Below are positions 1 to 6,435 of a DNA stretch of 6,522 bases, in pieces (the stretch's first letter is position 1; each line of letters begins with the position of its first letter). Under the pieces are notes generated by a model. It saw only the letters and a program-made list of their open reading frames with translations. It was not told the DNA's origin and searched no databases. A program made the translations under genes and the position numbers. The DNA is from Pseudomonadota bacterium. Lineage in GTDB: Bacteria > Pseudomonadota > Alphaproteobacteria > Sphingomonadales > Sphingomonadaceae. The DNA lies in assembly GCA_030271565.1 (NCBI GenBank), contig JARXKR010000128.1, positions 1-6,522 of the forward strand. The letters run 5' to 3'.

Positions 1-176
1 GCCATGCGGCTGGCGAGCGACTTCTCGAACTCGATAGTCGGCGGCTGAACCCGGTCGTAGCCGTGCCCGTCGAGGCAATCGAGCACCGCGCGCGTGACTT
101 TGGCCGCCGCTGCTGCGCTTGGCGGCAGCCGGTCTTCAAGCCCCTCGGGCAACAGATCGCGGTCGGTGTCTTGCAT
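1..176 (-). CDS. hisZ: ATP phosphoribosyltransferase regulatory subunit, N-terminal part (cut by window edge)
   Basis: Only the first 58 codons are present; the gene runs off the left edge. HisZ is a catalytically inactive paralogue of histidyl-tRNA synthetase. It assembles with the short-form HisG to make and regulate ATP phosphoribosyltransferase, the first step of histidine biosynthesis in the cytoplasm. The visible residues match the family's N-terminus: LLPEGLEDRLPP near residues 8-19, an Ala-rich helix, then HGYDRVQPPTIEFE near 38-51, the opening of the class II synthetase-like fold. The ATG at 174-176 is preceded by GGAG with 8 nt spacing. It lies 28 nt after the serA stop, so it is probably co-transcribed with serC and serA. 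HisS itself is the main alternative; the LPEGLEDRLPP opening favours HisZ. No catalytic-core motif is in view, so the call rests on the N-terminus and context. Confidence 0.85.
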   Translation of the reverse strand, partial: MQDTDRDLLPEGLEDRLPPSAAAAAKVTRAVLDCLDGHGYDRVQPPTIEFEKSLASRM

Positions 177-204
177 TACGCGCGCTCCGTTGCCCGAATT
201 GGCC

Positions 205-1788
205 TCAAAACGCCAGCGCCATCACCCGCTTCACGCCCGGGATGCTGCGCGCCTGTTCGAGCACCGGGGCCGGCACAGCGCTGTCAACGCTGAGCAGCAG
301 TACCGCCTCGCCGCCGGCATCGCGCCGCCCCAGGTTGAAGGTGCCGATGTTGATCGTGTTTTCGCCCAGCAGCGTCCCGATCCGGCCGATGAAGCCGGGT
401 GCATCCTCGTTGACGATGTACATCATGTGTCCGGCAAGCTCAGCCTCGACCTTGATCCCGAACAGTTCGACCAGGCGCGGCTCGGCGTTCGAGAACAGCG
501 TGCCCGCCACCGAACGCTCGCCCGCCTCGGTCTTGACCGAAACCCGGATCAGGGTGTGGTAATCCCCGGCCTTCTCGGTCTTGACCTCGCGCACTTCCAT
601 GCCGCGCTCTTTGGCGAGGAACGGCGCGTTGACCATGTTGACCGAGTCTGACTGGACCCGCAGGAACCCGGCCAGCACTGCGGCGACGATCGGCTTGATG
701 TTAAGCTCGGCCGCGGCACCCTCGGCATGGATCGAAATGCGCGGGATCGCCCCGGTGGTGAGCTGGCCGACCAGCGAACCGAGCTGCTCGGCGAGCGTCA
801 TGTAGGGCTTGAGCTTGGGGGCTTCTTCGGCGGACAAGCTCGGCATGTTGAGCGCGTTGGTCACCCCGCCATGCACCAGATAGTCCGACAGCTGCTCAGC
901 CACCTGGATCGCGACATTGACCTGCGCCTCGTCGGTCGAGGCCCCCAAGTGCGGGGTCGAAATGAAGTTCGGAGTGCCAAACAATGGCGATTCCCTAGCC
1001 GGTTCCTTGGCAAACACATCGAGCGCCGCACCCGCGACCTGGCCCGAATCGAGCGCATCCTTAAGCGCTTCCTCATCGATCAATCCGCCGCGCGCGCAAT
1101 TTATGATCCGCACGCCCGGTTTAGTCTTGGCGAGGTTTTCGCGGCTCAGGATGTTCCGCGTCTGGTCGGTCAGCGGGGTGTGCAGCGTGATGAAATCGGC
1201 GCGGGCGAGCAGCGTATCGAGGTCGGCCTTCTCGACCCCCATCTCGATCGCGCGCTCAGGCGTCAGGAACGGATCGAACGCGACGACCTTCATCCTGAGG
1301 CCCAGCGCACGGCTGGCGACGATCGAACCGATATTGCCCGCGCCGATCAGGCCGAGCGTCTTGCCGGTAACTTCGACCCCCATGAAATCATTCTTCGGCC
1401 ACTTGCCCGCCTGGGTCTGGGCATTGGCTTCGGGGAGCTGCCGGGCGAGCGCGAACATCAGCGCGATGGCGTGCTCGGCGGTGGTGATCGAGTTGCCGAA
1501 CGGCGTGTTCATCACCACGATCCCCTTCACCGAGGCGGCGGGGATATCGATATTGTCGACCCCGATCCCGGCGCGGCCAACGACCTTGAGGCGGGTCGCT
1601 TTTTCGATCAGCTCCTTGGTCAGCTTGGTGGTCGAACGGATCGCTAGGCCATCGTATTGTCCGATGATTTCGCCGAGCTCTTCGGGGGTCTTACCGGTGA
1701 TGACATCGACATCGCAGCCGCGTTCGCGGAAGATCTGCTCGGCCTTGGGGTCCATCTGGTCGGATATGAGTACGCGCGGTTTGGTCAT
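205..1788 (-). CDS. serA: D-3-phosphoglycerate dehydrogenase, long form with ACT domain
   Basis: Oxidises 3-phosphoglycerate to 3-phosphohydroxypyruvate with NAD+, the committed step of serine biosynthesis in the cytoplasm. The 527-residue length matches the long-form (type I, bacterial/mammalian-like) enzymes. The substrate-binding domain covers about 1-100 and 285-315. The nucleotide-binding domain lies between, with the Rossmann loop GLIGAGNIGS at 146-155 and the NAD-ribose acidic residue D172. Catalytic residues are R233 (CARGG), E262 (KEP) and H280 (PHLGAS). An intervening ASB-type domain covers about 320-440. A C-terminal ACT domain starts near 455 (MMYIVNEDAPGFIGRIG) and may bind serine as feedback effector, though regulation varies within the family. 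The start is the ATG at 1786-1788, with AAGGA 8 nt upstream. serC lies 139 nt upstream, hisZ 28 nt downstream. The gene looks intact with all key residues. A palindromic repeat just upstream may affect its expression relative to serC. Confidence 0.97.
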   Translation of the reverse strand: MTKPRVLISDQMDPKAEQIFRERGCDVDVITGKTPEELGEIIGQYDGLAIRSTTKLTKELIEKATRLKVVGRAGIGVDNIDIPAASVKGIVVMNTPFGNSITTAEHAIALMFALARQLPEANAQTQAGKWPKNDFMGVEVTGKTLGLIGAGNIGSIVASRALGLRMKVVAFDPFLTPERAIEMGVEKADLDTLLARADFITLHTPLTDQTRNILSRENLAKTKPGVRIINCARGGLIDEEALKDALDSGQVAGAALDVFAKEPARESPLFGTPNFISTPHLGASTDEAQVNVAIQVAEQLSDYLVHGGVTNALNMPSLSAEEAPKLKPYMTLAEQLGSLVGQLTTGAIPRISIHAEGAAAELNIKPIVAAVLAGFLRVQSDSVNMVNAPFLAKERGMEVREVKTEKAGDYHTLIRVSVKTEAGERSVAGTLFSNAEPRLVELFGIKVEAELAGHMMYIVNEDAPGFIGRIGTLLGENTINIGTFNLGRRDAGGEAVLLLSVDSAVPAPVLEQARSIPGVKRVMALAF

Positions 1789-1802
1789 TTTTCTGTTCCT
1801 TC

Positions 1803-1928
1803 AATCCTCTCCCCTTGCGGGAGAGGATACGGAGGCTTGGCAGCTTGCTGCTTAGCCGGAGTTGGAGAGGGGGTGCCCCCTCTCCCTGGCCTGCGGCCTG
1901 TCCCTCTCCCGCAAGGGGAGAGGGGATT
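1803..1928. repeat. Palindromic intergenic repeat element (MITE/REP-like) between serC and serA
   Basis: Two 21-bp arms at 1806-1826 and 1903-1923 are exact inverted copies of each other. Each arm is itself a hairpin with an 8-bp stem, CCTCTCCC/GGGAGAGG, and a CTTGC-type loop. Both outer ends carry AATCC in inverted orientation. Inside lie a perfect 10-bp hairpin at 1864-1885 (GGAGAGGGGG, 2-nt loop, CCCCCTCTCC), a small GCAGC-TT-GCTGC hairpin at 1840-1851 and GGCC-TGC-GGCC at 1888-1898. The whole unit could fold as a cruciform or long RNA structure. Similar CTCTCCC-rich palindromes are dispersed between genes in many alphaproteobacteria, and I recognise the typical spurious peptides they encode. 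They are thought to be non-autonomous, but no transposase is seen here. The element touches the serC stop codon and ends 1 nt before the AAGGA sequence of serA. It has no run of T residues, so it is not a classical terminator. Confidence 0.85.
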
Positions 1929-3049
1929 TACGTGCGAGAACTTTCGTAAGCCCAGTCAAGCCATGGGCCGAGCGCTTCGATATCGGCAGTATCAACCGTT
2001 GCGCCGCACCAGATCCTGAGGCCCGGCGGGGCGTCGCGATATCCAGCGATGTCGAAAGCCGCGCCTTCCTTTTCGAGCGCGCCGGTCATTGCTTTGATCA
2101 TGGCTTCGTCCGCGCCTTCGACCGTCAGGCAGACCGAGGTTTTTGAGCGGCTCGCAGGATCAGCAGCGAGGTTGCCGAGCCAATCGCGGTCAGCGACGAT
2201 CTGTTGCAGCGCTGCAGCGTTGGCATCGGAGCGCGCCTGCAATCCCTTCAGCCCGCCCAGCCCTTTTGCCCATTCGAGCGCAAAGATCGCGTCTTCGACC
2301 GCGAGCATCGACGGGGTGTTGATCGTCTCGCCCTTGAACACGCCTTCAGTCAGCGCACCCTTCGAGACAAGCCGGAACACTTTGGGCAGCGGCCAGGCGG
2401 GAGTGTAGCTTTCCAGCCGTTCAACCGCGCGCGGACCGAGGATCAGCACACCGTGGCCACCTTCGCCGCCGAGCACTTTTTGCCAGCTGAAGGTGGCAAC
2501 ATCGATCTTTTCCCAGTCGATGTCGTAAGCAAACACCCCGCTGGTCGCGTCCGCGAAGCTCAAGCCTTTGCGGTCGGCGGAAATCCAGTCGGCACCCGGC
2601 ACGCGCACGCCCGAAGTTGTGCCGTTCCAGGTGAACAGAACGTCGTCGTCCCAATTAACTTGGGCGAGATCGGGCAACTGGCCATAATCGGCGCGGATCA
2701 CGGTGGGGTCGATCTTGAGCTGCTTGACCGTGTCGGTCACCCAGCCTTCGCCAAAGCTTTCCCATGCCAGCGCGGTCACGCCGCGCGCGCCGAGCATCGT
2801 CCACATCGCCATTTCGAAAGCGCCGGTGTCAGAACCGGGGACGATGCCGATGCGGTGCGTTTCGGGCAGCTGCAGCACTTCGCGCATCAGGTCGATGCAG
2901 TACTGCAGGCGCGACTTGCCGATCTTGGCGCGGTGCGAGCGGCCAAGGGAATCCGTGTTGAGTTTTGCGGGGGTCCAGCCCGGCGGCTTGGCGCAGGGAC
3001 CGGAAGAGAAGAACGGACGCGCGGGTTTGCGCGTTGGCAGTGCAGTCAT
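1928..3049 (-). CDS. serC: Phosphoserine aminotransferase (alphaproteobacterial/Methanosarcina type)
   Basis: A PLP-dependent class V aminotransferase. It converts 3-phosphohydroxypyruvate plus glutamate to O-phosphoserine plus 2-oxoglutarate, directly following SerA. Such enzymes often also serve pyridoxine synthesis. The protein has 373 residues and opens with KPARPFFSSGPCAKPPGW (8-25), characteristic of this branch rather than the E. coli type. FADATSG at 165-171 carries D167, which pairs with the PLP pyridine nitrogen. SWQKVLGGEGGHG at 188-200 carries the Schiff-base lysine K191. GETINTPSMLAVED (240-253) and the C-terminal RIWCGATVDTADIEALGPW (345-363) also fit. The start is the ATG at 3047-3049 with AAGGAG 8 nt upstream. 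It is the first gene of the serC-serA-hisZ unit and is divergent from the extensin-like gene. Its TAA stop (1930-1928) overlaps the edge of the palindromic repeat, which may have supplied the last bases. The gene appears intact. Confidence 0.96.
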   Translation of the reverse strand: MTALPTRKPARPFFSSGPCAKPPGWTPAKLNTDSLGRSHRAKIGKSRLQYCIDLMREVLQLPETHRIGIVPGSDTGAFEMAMWTMLGARGVTALAWESFGEGWVTDTVKQLKIDPTVIRADYGQLPDLAQVNWDDDVLFTWNGTTSGVRVPGADWISADRKGLSFADATSGVFAYDIDWEKIDVATFSWQKVLGGEGGHGVLILGPRAVERLESYTPAWPLPKVFRLVSKGALTEGVFKGETINTPSMLAVEDAIFALEWAKGLGGLKGLQARSDANAAALQQIVADRDWLGNLAADPASRSKTSVCLTVEGADEAMIKAMTGALEKEGAAFDIAGYRDAPPGLRIWCGATVDTADIEALGPWLDWAYESSRT

Positions 3050-3222
3050 TGTAGTCTCTCCTTGCAGAGAGCTCGCGCGGCGTTGGGACCGCGTGGCCCG
3101 GCGCCGCTCCTAGGGGCGGGTGCGGGCAAGTCAACCCGCCCGCTCTGCATTTGGTCATTTACCGGTCGAACGGCTGCATTCGGTAAAGCAATATCAACCA
3201 TCACGGCCGCACAGTTGCGGGC
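3050..3222. promoter_or_regulatory. Divergent intergenic region between serC and the extensin-like gene
   Basis: This 173-bp gap must hold the start signals for both serC (minus) and the lipoprotein gene (plus). Visible structure: an 8-bp inverted repeat GGGCGGGT (3114-3121) / ACCCGCCC (3134-3141); a 7-bp inverted repeat TTTACCG (3158-3164) / CGGTAAA (3181-3187) separated by 16 nt; and a direct repeat CTGCATTTGGT (3145-3155) / CTGCATTCGGT (3174-3184) with a 29-nt period. On the minus strand TTGACT (3134-3129) resembles a -35 box for serC, but the best -10 at about 16 nt spacing, TAGGAG, is poor. I find no convincing promoter for the plus-strand gene. The repeats could be operators; no regulator is identifiable. 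Confidence 0.4.
3056..3071 (-). promoter_or_regulatory. Small hairpin overlapping the serC ribosome binding site
   Basis: On the minus strand CTCTC (3071-3067) can pair with GAGAG (3060-3056) around the loop TGCAAG. The serC Shine-Dalgarno AAGGAG lies at 3063-3058, half in the loop and half in the 3' arm. The stem is only 5 bp, so any effect on serC translation is speculative. Confidence 0.25.
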
Positions 3223-3888
3223 ATGCGCGGGAAATTGACCTTCGGGCTGCTGGTCGGCCTTTTGAGCGGGTGCCAGGCGATTCCCTCAATGCAGACTCCG
3301 CGCAAGGCAACCGTGGCGCGCTCGACTGCAATCATTTCGCCCAATCCCCAAGTGCGTGCCTGCCTGGCCGATCTTGGATCGAAGAGCGCAGGTTTCACTC
3401 CGCTGCCCGACCAATACTATGGCGCGGGTTGCTCAACGGTCGGGACGGTCAAATTGTCGGTGCTGAAAAGCGATCGCGCGGAATTGGCGCTCGCGGGCCT
3501 CGGTCCGGTCACCTGCCCGCTCGCCGACAGCCTCGCCGGCTGGGCGCGCTACGGGGTCGACCGCGCAGCGCAGCAGATCCTTGGCTCGCCGCTGGTCCGG
3601 ATCGAGACGATGGGTAGCTACAGTTGCCGCAATATCGCCGGATCACCGCGCCGCTCAGCCCATGCGACCGGCAATGCGATCGACGTTTCGGGGTTCGTCC
3701 TGGCCGACGGGCGCCGGATCACGATTGCCGGGAATTGGGCCGACAAGAGCCCGCAAGTCCAGCGCTTCTTCGTGGCGATCCGGCAAAGCGCGTGCAAACG
3801 CTTCGGTACCGTCCTGACACCCGCCTACAACGCCGCGCATCACGATCATTTGCATCTCGAAATGAGCGGGCGCAGCTACTGCAAGTAG
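3223..3888 (+). CDS. Extensin-like family lipoprotein (LAS/M15-like metallopeptidase fold)
   Basis: A 221-residue protein and the only plus-strand gene. The N-terminus MRGKLTFGLLVGLLSGCQA is a lipoprotein signal: positive residues, a short hydrophobic stretch and an LLSGC lipobox with C17 as the lipidated residue. The mature protein should be anchored to a membrane facing the periplasm. A short linker leads into the extensin-like C-terminal domain from about residue 45: SYSCRN (132-137), SAHATGNAIDVSGF (145-158) and HHDHLHLE (206-213). By analogy with LAS/M15 peptidases such as VanX and MepA, H147, D154 and the H209/H211 pair would bind zinc, suggesting a peptidoglycan amidase or endopeptidase. 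The Pfam name comes from a sequence link to plant extensins, not from shown function. C47, C70, C98, C135, C191 and C220 could form disulphides. The ATG at 3223 has no clear Shine-Dalgarno but gives a complete signal peptide. The substrate is unknown. Confidence 0.9.
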   Translation: MRGKLTFGLLVGLLSGCQAIPSMQTPRKATVARSTAIISPNPQVRACLADLGSKSAGFTPLPDQYYGAGCSTVGTVKLSVLKSDRAELALAGLGPVTCPLADSLAGWARYGVDRAAQQILGSPLVRIETMGSYSCRNIAGSPRRSAHATGNAIDVSGFVLADGRRITIAGNWADKSPQVQRFFVAIRQSACKRFGTVLTPAYNAAHHDHLHLEMSGRSYCK

Positions 3889-3889
3889 T

Positions 3890-4648
3890 TCAGCCGTCCT
3901 TGCCCTGGAAGAAACTGTAGTCGGGCAGCGATTCGAACGCCAGTTTAAGCGATTCGCTCCAGCCCACCGAAACCGCCCGGTAATAGGGATCGTCGACCCC
4001 GATCCGGCGCTTGTGGGTGGGTTCGAAATTGTCGCGCTCGATCACCATCAGGTCGAGCGGCAGCCCGACCGACAGGTTGGCCTTGATCGTCGAATCGAAG
4101 CTGACCATCAGCAGCTTGACCGCGTCTTCGAAGCTCATGTCGCGGTGATAGCCGCGCAGGATGATCGGGCGACCGTACTTGGTCTCGCCGATCTGGAAAA
4201 ACGGGGTGTCGAACCCGGCTTCGATGAAGTTGCCTTCGGGGTAGATCAGGAACAGCCGCGGCTCCATGTCCTTGATCTGGCCGGCCACGATCATCGAGGC
4301 GGTGAACGAGGGGGTCGAGGCTTCTTCCCCGGCATTTTCGTTGCGGCATTGGGCGATCGTCTCGCGCAGCAATCGACCGACAATGGTCGCCACCTGAAAC
4401 ATCGATTCAGCTTCGAGCAGCGAATTGTGCCGTTCCGATATCGCCTTGTTGCGCTCTTCGAGCTGGCTGATCACGCCTTGCGTGGTGGCGAGATTGCCCG
4501 CAGTCATCACTGCGATGATCCGCTCGCCCGGGACCGACCACGAGTTCATCTTGCGAAAGATCGAGATGTTGTCGACGCCCGAATTGGTGCGGGTGTCGCT
4601 CATCAACACCAGCCCCTTATCGAGCATCATTCCAACGCAATAGGTCAC
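3890..4648 (-). CDS. Anbu, proteasome-type protease (ancestral beta-subunit family)
   Basis: A 252-residue member of the predicted proteasome-type protease family, an Ntn hydrolase related to proteasome beta subunits and HslV. The start is GTG (4648-4646) with GGGGGA 8 nt upstream. It gives MTYCVG, so removing the initiator Met exposes Thr as N-terminal nucleophile without a propeptide. In mature numbering the triad residues fall at T1, D17 (MSDTRTN) and K32 (FRKMNSW), matching the proteasome T1/D17/K33 pattern. Other family features are GVDNISIFRK (24-33), a central TPSFTASMIVAGQI stretch (112-125) with the SFTASMIVAG strand, and a C-terminal DDPYYRAVSVGWSESLKLAFESLP segment. No AAA+ unfoldase partner is in view. 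It is the last gene of the operon, 27 nt after the transglutaminase stop. Homologues are described as self-assembling open or helical rings with an uncertain substrate. The stop lies one base from the convergent extensin-like stop. Confidence 0.95.
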   Translation of the reverse strand: MTYCVGMMLDKGLVLMSDTRTNSGVDNISIFRKMNSWSVPGERIIAVMTAGNLATTQGVISQLEERNKAISERHNSLLEAESMFQVATIVGRLLRETIAQCRNENAGEEASTPSFTASMIVAGQIKDMEPRLFLIYPEGNFIEAGFDTPFFQIGETKYGRPIILRGYHRDMSFEDAVKLLMVSFDSTIKANLSVGLPLDLMVIERDNFEPTHKRRIGVDDPYYRAVSVGWSESLKLAFESLPDYSFFQGKDG

Positions 4649-4675
4649 GCGGCGAATCCCCCAGCCCTATCGGGC

Positions 4676-5491
4676 CTACTGTTCGATCCGCTGTTGTTCA
4701 ACCGCCAGCCGCACTTCAAGCACAGTTTCCCCCGCTCCATACGACAGTCCGGTGATCGGTGCGGCCTCGCTGTAATCGCGGCCGGTGGCGACGCGGACAT
4801 AGCGTTCGTCCGGACTGATCCGGTTGGAGACATCGAACCCGACCCAGCCGAGCGATTCGACGTGGGCCTCGGCCCAGGCGTGGCCCGCCTCCTGCTCGAT
4901 CCGGTCGTTCATCATCAGGTAGCCCGAAACATAGCGCGCGGGCACGCCTAGCGCGCGGGCCGCCCCGATGAAGATGTGGACATGGTCCTGGCACACCCCC
5001 ATGCCCAGCGCTGCGGCTTCCTCGCCGGTGGTGTGGACCGCGGTTTCGCCGACCGCATAGGGAACCTGATCGAGCACCGTCGCCGACAGTTCATGCAGCA
5101 GCGGCAGGACTTCGCTGCGCGGTGTGGCCAGCGCGCCCACGATCCCGCGCATCTTCGCACCCGGCCGGGTCAGCGGGGTCTGCGCGAGGAACGACCACAA
5201 CGGCATGTGCCCCGAATGCTGGCCGATCACCCCGGCATTGTCGGCGGTGGCGATTACCCCGGTGCATTGCACTTCGAGCACCCGCGCACCCGGCTCGACC
5301 GAGATCAGTGCGGTGCGGTTGTGATTGTGATCGTCGTATTCGACCTCGATCCGCGCGCCGAGCAAGGTCATGTTCCACGACACGACATTTTGCCCGTGGG
5401 TATTCTTCGGGGTGAGCCGCAGCCGCTGCAGGCCGTGCGTGACAGGCTTGGAGAATTCGTAGCGGGTGGTATGTTCTACGGCCAATCTCAT
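4676..5491 (-). CDS. Transglutaminase-like cysteine protease with bacterial transglutaminase N-terminal domain
   Basis: A 271-residue cytoplasmic protein (no signal peptide). Residues 1-80 match the bacterial transglutaminase-like N-terminal domain (MRLAVEHTTRYEFSKPV opening, LRLTPKN). Residues about 125-225 form the papain-like transglutaminase core with a full catalytic triad: C167 in GMGVCQDHVH, H204 in GHAWAE and D220 in GWVGFDVSN. Bacterial members mostly act as, or are predicted to act as, peptidases or amidases rather than cross-linkers. In this gene neighbourhood the family is predicted to cleave or transfer peptides made by the ATP-grasp partner. The start ATG (5491-5489) overlaps the alpha-E stop by one base (TGATG) with no strong Shine-Dalgarno, which implies translational coupling. 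The same frame stays open well upstream inside the alpha-E gene. I reject that extension because family similarity begins exactly at MRLAVEH. The stop is TAG at 4678-4676. Confidence 0.95.
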   Translation of the reverse strand: MRLAVEHTTRYEFSKPVTHGLQRLRLTPKNTHGQNVVSWNMTLLGARIEVEYDDHNHNRTALISVEPGARVLEVQCTGVIATADNAGVIGQHSGHMPLWSFLAQTPLTRPGAKMRGIVGALATPRSEVLPLLHELSATVLDQVPYAVGETAVHTTGEEAAALGMGVCQDHVHIFIGAARALGVPARYVSGYLMMNDRIEQEAGHAWAEAHVESLGWVGFDVSNRISPDERYVRVATGRDYSEAAPITGLSYGAGETVLEVRLAVEQQRIEQ

Positions 5492-6435
5492 CACGCGTAG
5501 AACCTGTAATCGTGCTCGATCGCCTGCGCGACCTGGCGGTTTTGGGCGATGAATGACTGGATGAACTGGTGCAACCCGGCTTCGAAAATCGTCTCGATGC
5601 TGCTCTCGTGAAACCTTGTGCTGACCCCCCGCAGCACTTCGTGCGCGCTGCTTTCGTGGCCGTACTGGTGCGCCAGGCTGGCCAAGTTCGAGCGCAGGTT
5701 GTCGATGCAGAAATTGAGGCTGCGTGGAAAGCGCTGGTCGAGCAGCAGGAACTCGGCGATCCCCTTGGGGTCGATCGATCCGGAATTGAGCCAGCGGTAA
5801 GCGCGCTCGCCCGAAACCGAACGCAGCACGCTTTCCCACTGCACATTGTCGAGCCGCGAGCCGACCCAGGCGAGCGAGGGCAGCAGCACATAATATTTGA
5901 CGTCGAGGATGCGCGCGGTGTTGTCGCCGCGCTCGATAAAGGTGCCGATCCTGAAGAAGTTGAAGTTCTCGCTGCGCAGCATCGACCCGTCGATTGCACC
6001 GCGCACCAGCATCGCCTGACGCCGGATCACGCTGAGCACCTGGCCCAGCAAGACCTCGCGCACCGGGCGGTTCAGCGCTTCGCGGATCACCATCCAGCTT
6101 TCGTTGACCGCTTCCCACACCTCGCGGGTCAGCGCGGTGCGGACCGCGCGCGCGGCTGTCCGCGCACCCTCGATCATCGCCAGCACCGAGCCCGGATTGT
6201 TGCGGTCGCGCAGCAGGAAGTTCCACACCTGAATCCCGGTGTAGGTGCCATTGTACAATTCGTACTGCTTGGTGTGTCCCACCGTGGAGACGACCGAGCG
6301 CCATTCCTGCTGGCTGGTCACCAGATCGCGGGTCAGCGCCATGCGGAAGCCCGCCTCGATCAGCCGCGCGGTGTTCTCCGCCCGCTCAAGATAGCGGCCC
6401 ATCCAGAACACCCCGTTGGCGGTCCGCCCTAGCAT
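5491..6435 (-). CDS. Alpha-E domain-containing protein (DUF403/COG2307)
   Basis: A 314-residue, largely helical protein of the alpha-E family. Its biochemical role is unknown; it nearly always accompanies the circularly permuted ATP-grasp and transglutaminase proteins. Two similar motifs are visible: RYLERAENTARL at 14-25 and TFIERGDNTARILD at 165-178. This points to an internal duplication with conserved E17, R18, N21, R24 and E168, R169, N172, R175. These acidic and basic residues could form the active or binding site, which is inference. The start is the ATG at 6435-6433: MLGRTANGVFWMGR matches the family's usual MLSRTA opening. The ribosome binding site is weak, and the first bases are duplicated immediately upstream (see the repeat at 6416-6455). 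The gene is 36 nt after the ATP-grasp stop and overlaps the transglutaminase start by one base. It looks intact and of full family length. Confidence 0.94.
   Translation of the reverse strand: MLGRTANGVFWMGRYLERAENTARLIEAGFRMALTRDLVTSQQEWRSVVSTVGHTKQYELYNGTYTGIQVWNFLLRDRNNPGSVLAMIEGARTAARAVRTALTREVWEAVNESWMVIREALNRPVREVLLGQVLSVIRRQAMLVRGAIDGSMLRSENFNFFRIGTFIERGDNTARILDVKYYVLLPSLAWVGSRLDNVQWESVLRSVSGERAYRWLNSGSIDPKGIAEFLLLDQRFPRSLNFCIDNLRSNLASLAHQYGHESSAHEVLRGVSTRFHESSIETIFEAGLHQFIQSFIAQNRQVAQAIEHDYRFYA

Noticed and set aside
727..1647. Long plus-strand open frame of 306 codons opposite serA
   Set aside because: It is antisense to a conserved enzyme, rich in Arg and low-complexity residues, and has no recognisable motif. 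It is a shadow of high-GC codon usage.
1803..1928. Intrinsic terminator, or CRISPR-like array, in the serC-serA gap
   Set aside because: The hairpins lack a following T-run in either direction. There are only two inverted arms, not a series of direct repeats with spacers.
1657..2019. Plus-strand 120-codon frame across the palindromic repeat (LSPCGRGYGG and PLPQGERG peptides)
   Set aside because: These peptides are the typical spurious translation of this class of intergenic repeat, not a protein.
2204..3238. Plus-strand open frame of 344 codons opposite serC
   Set aside because: It mirrors the serC codons, crosses the divergent region into the lipoprotein start, and shows no domain.
4013..4951. 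Plus-strand open frame of 312 codons opposite Anbu and the transglutaminase
   Set aside because: It spans two genuine genes on the other strand, and its composition is typical of antisense frames in GC-rich DNA.
4676..6304. A single 542-codon minus-strand frame that would fuse the transglutaminase to about 270 extra N-terminal residues
   Set aside because: The upstream half reads through the alpha-E gene in another frame and has no family-like motifs. Transglutaminase similarity starts exactly at the ATG at 5491.
5569..6432. Plus-strand open frame of 287 codons opposite alpha-E
   Set aside because: It is fully antisense to a motif-confirmed gene and has no independent evidence such as a ribosome binding site or domain.
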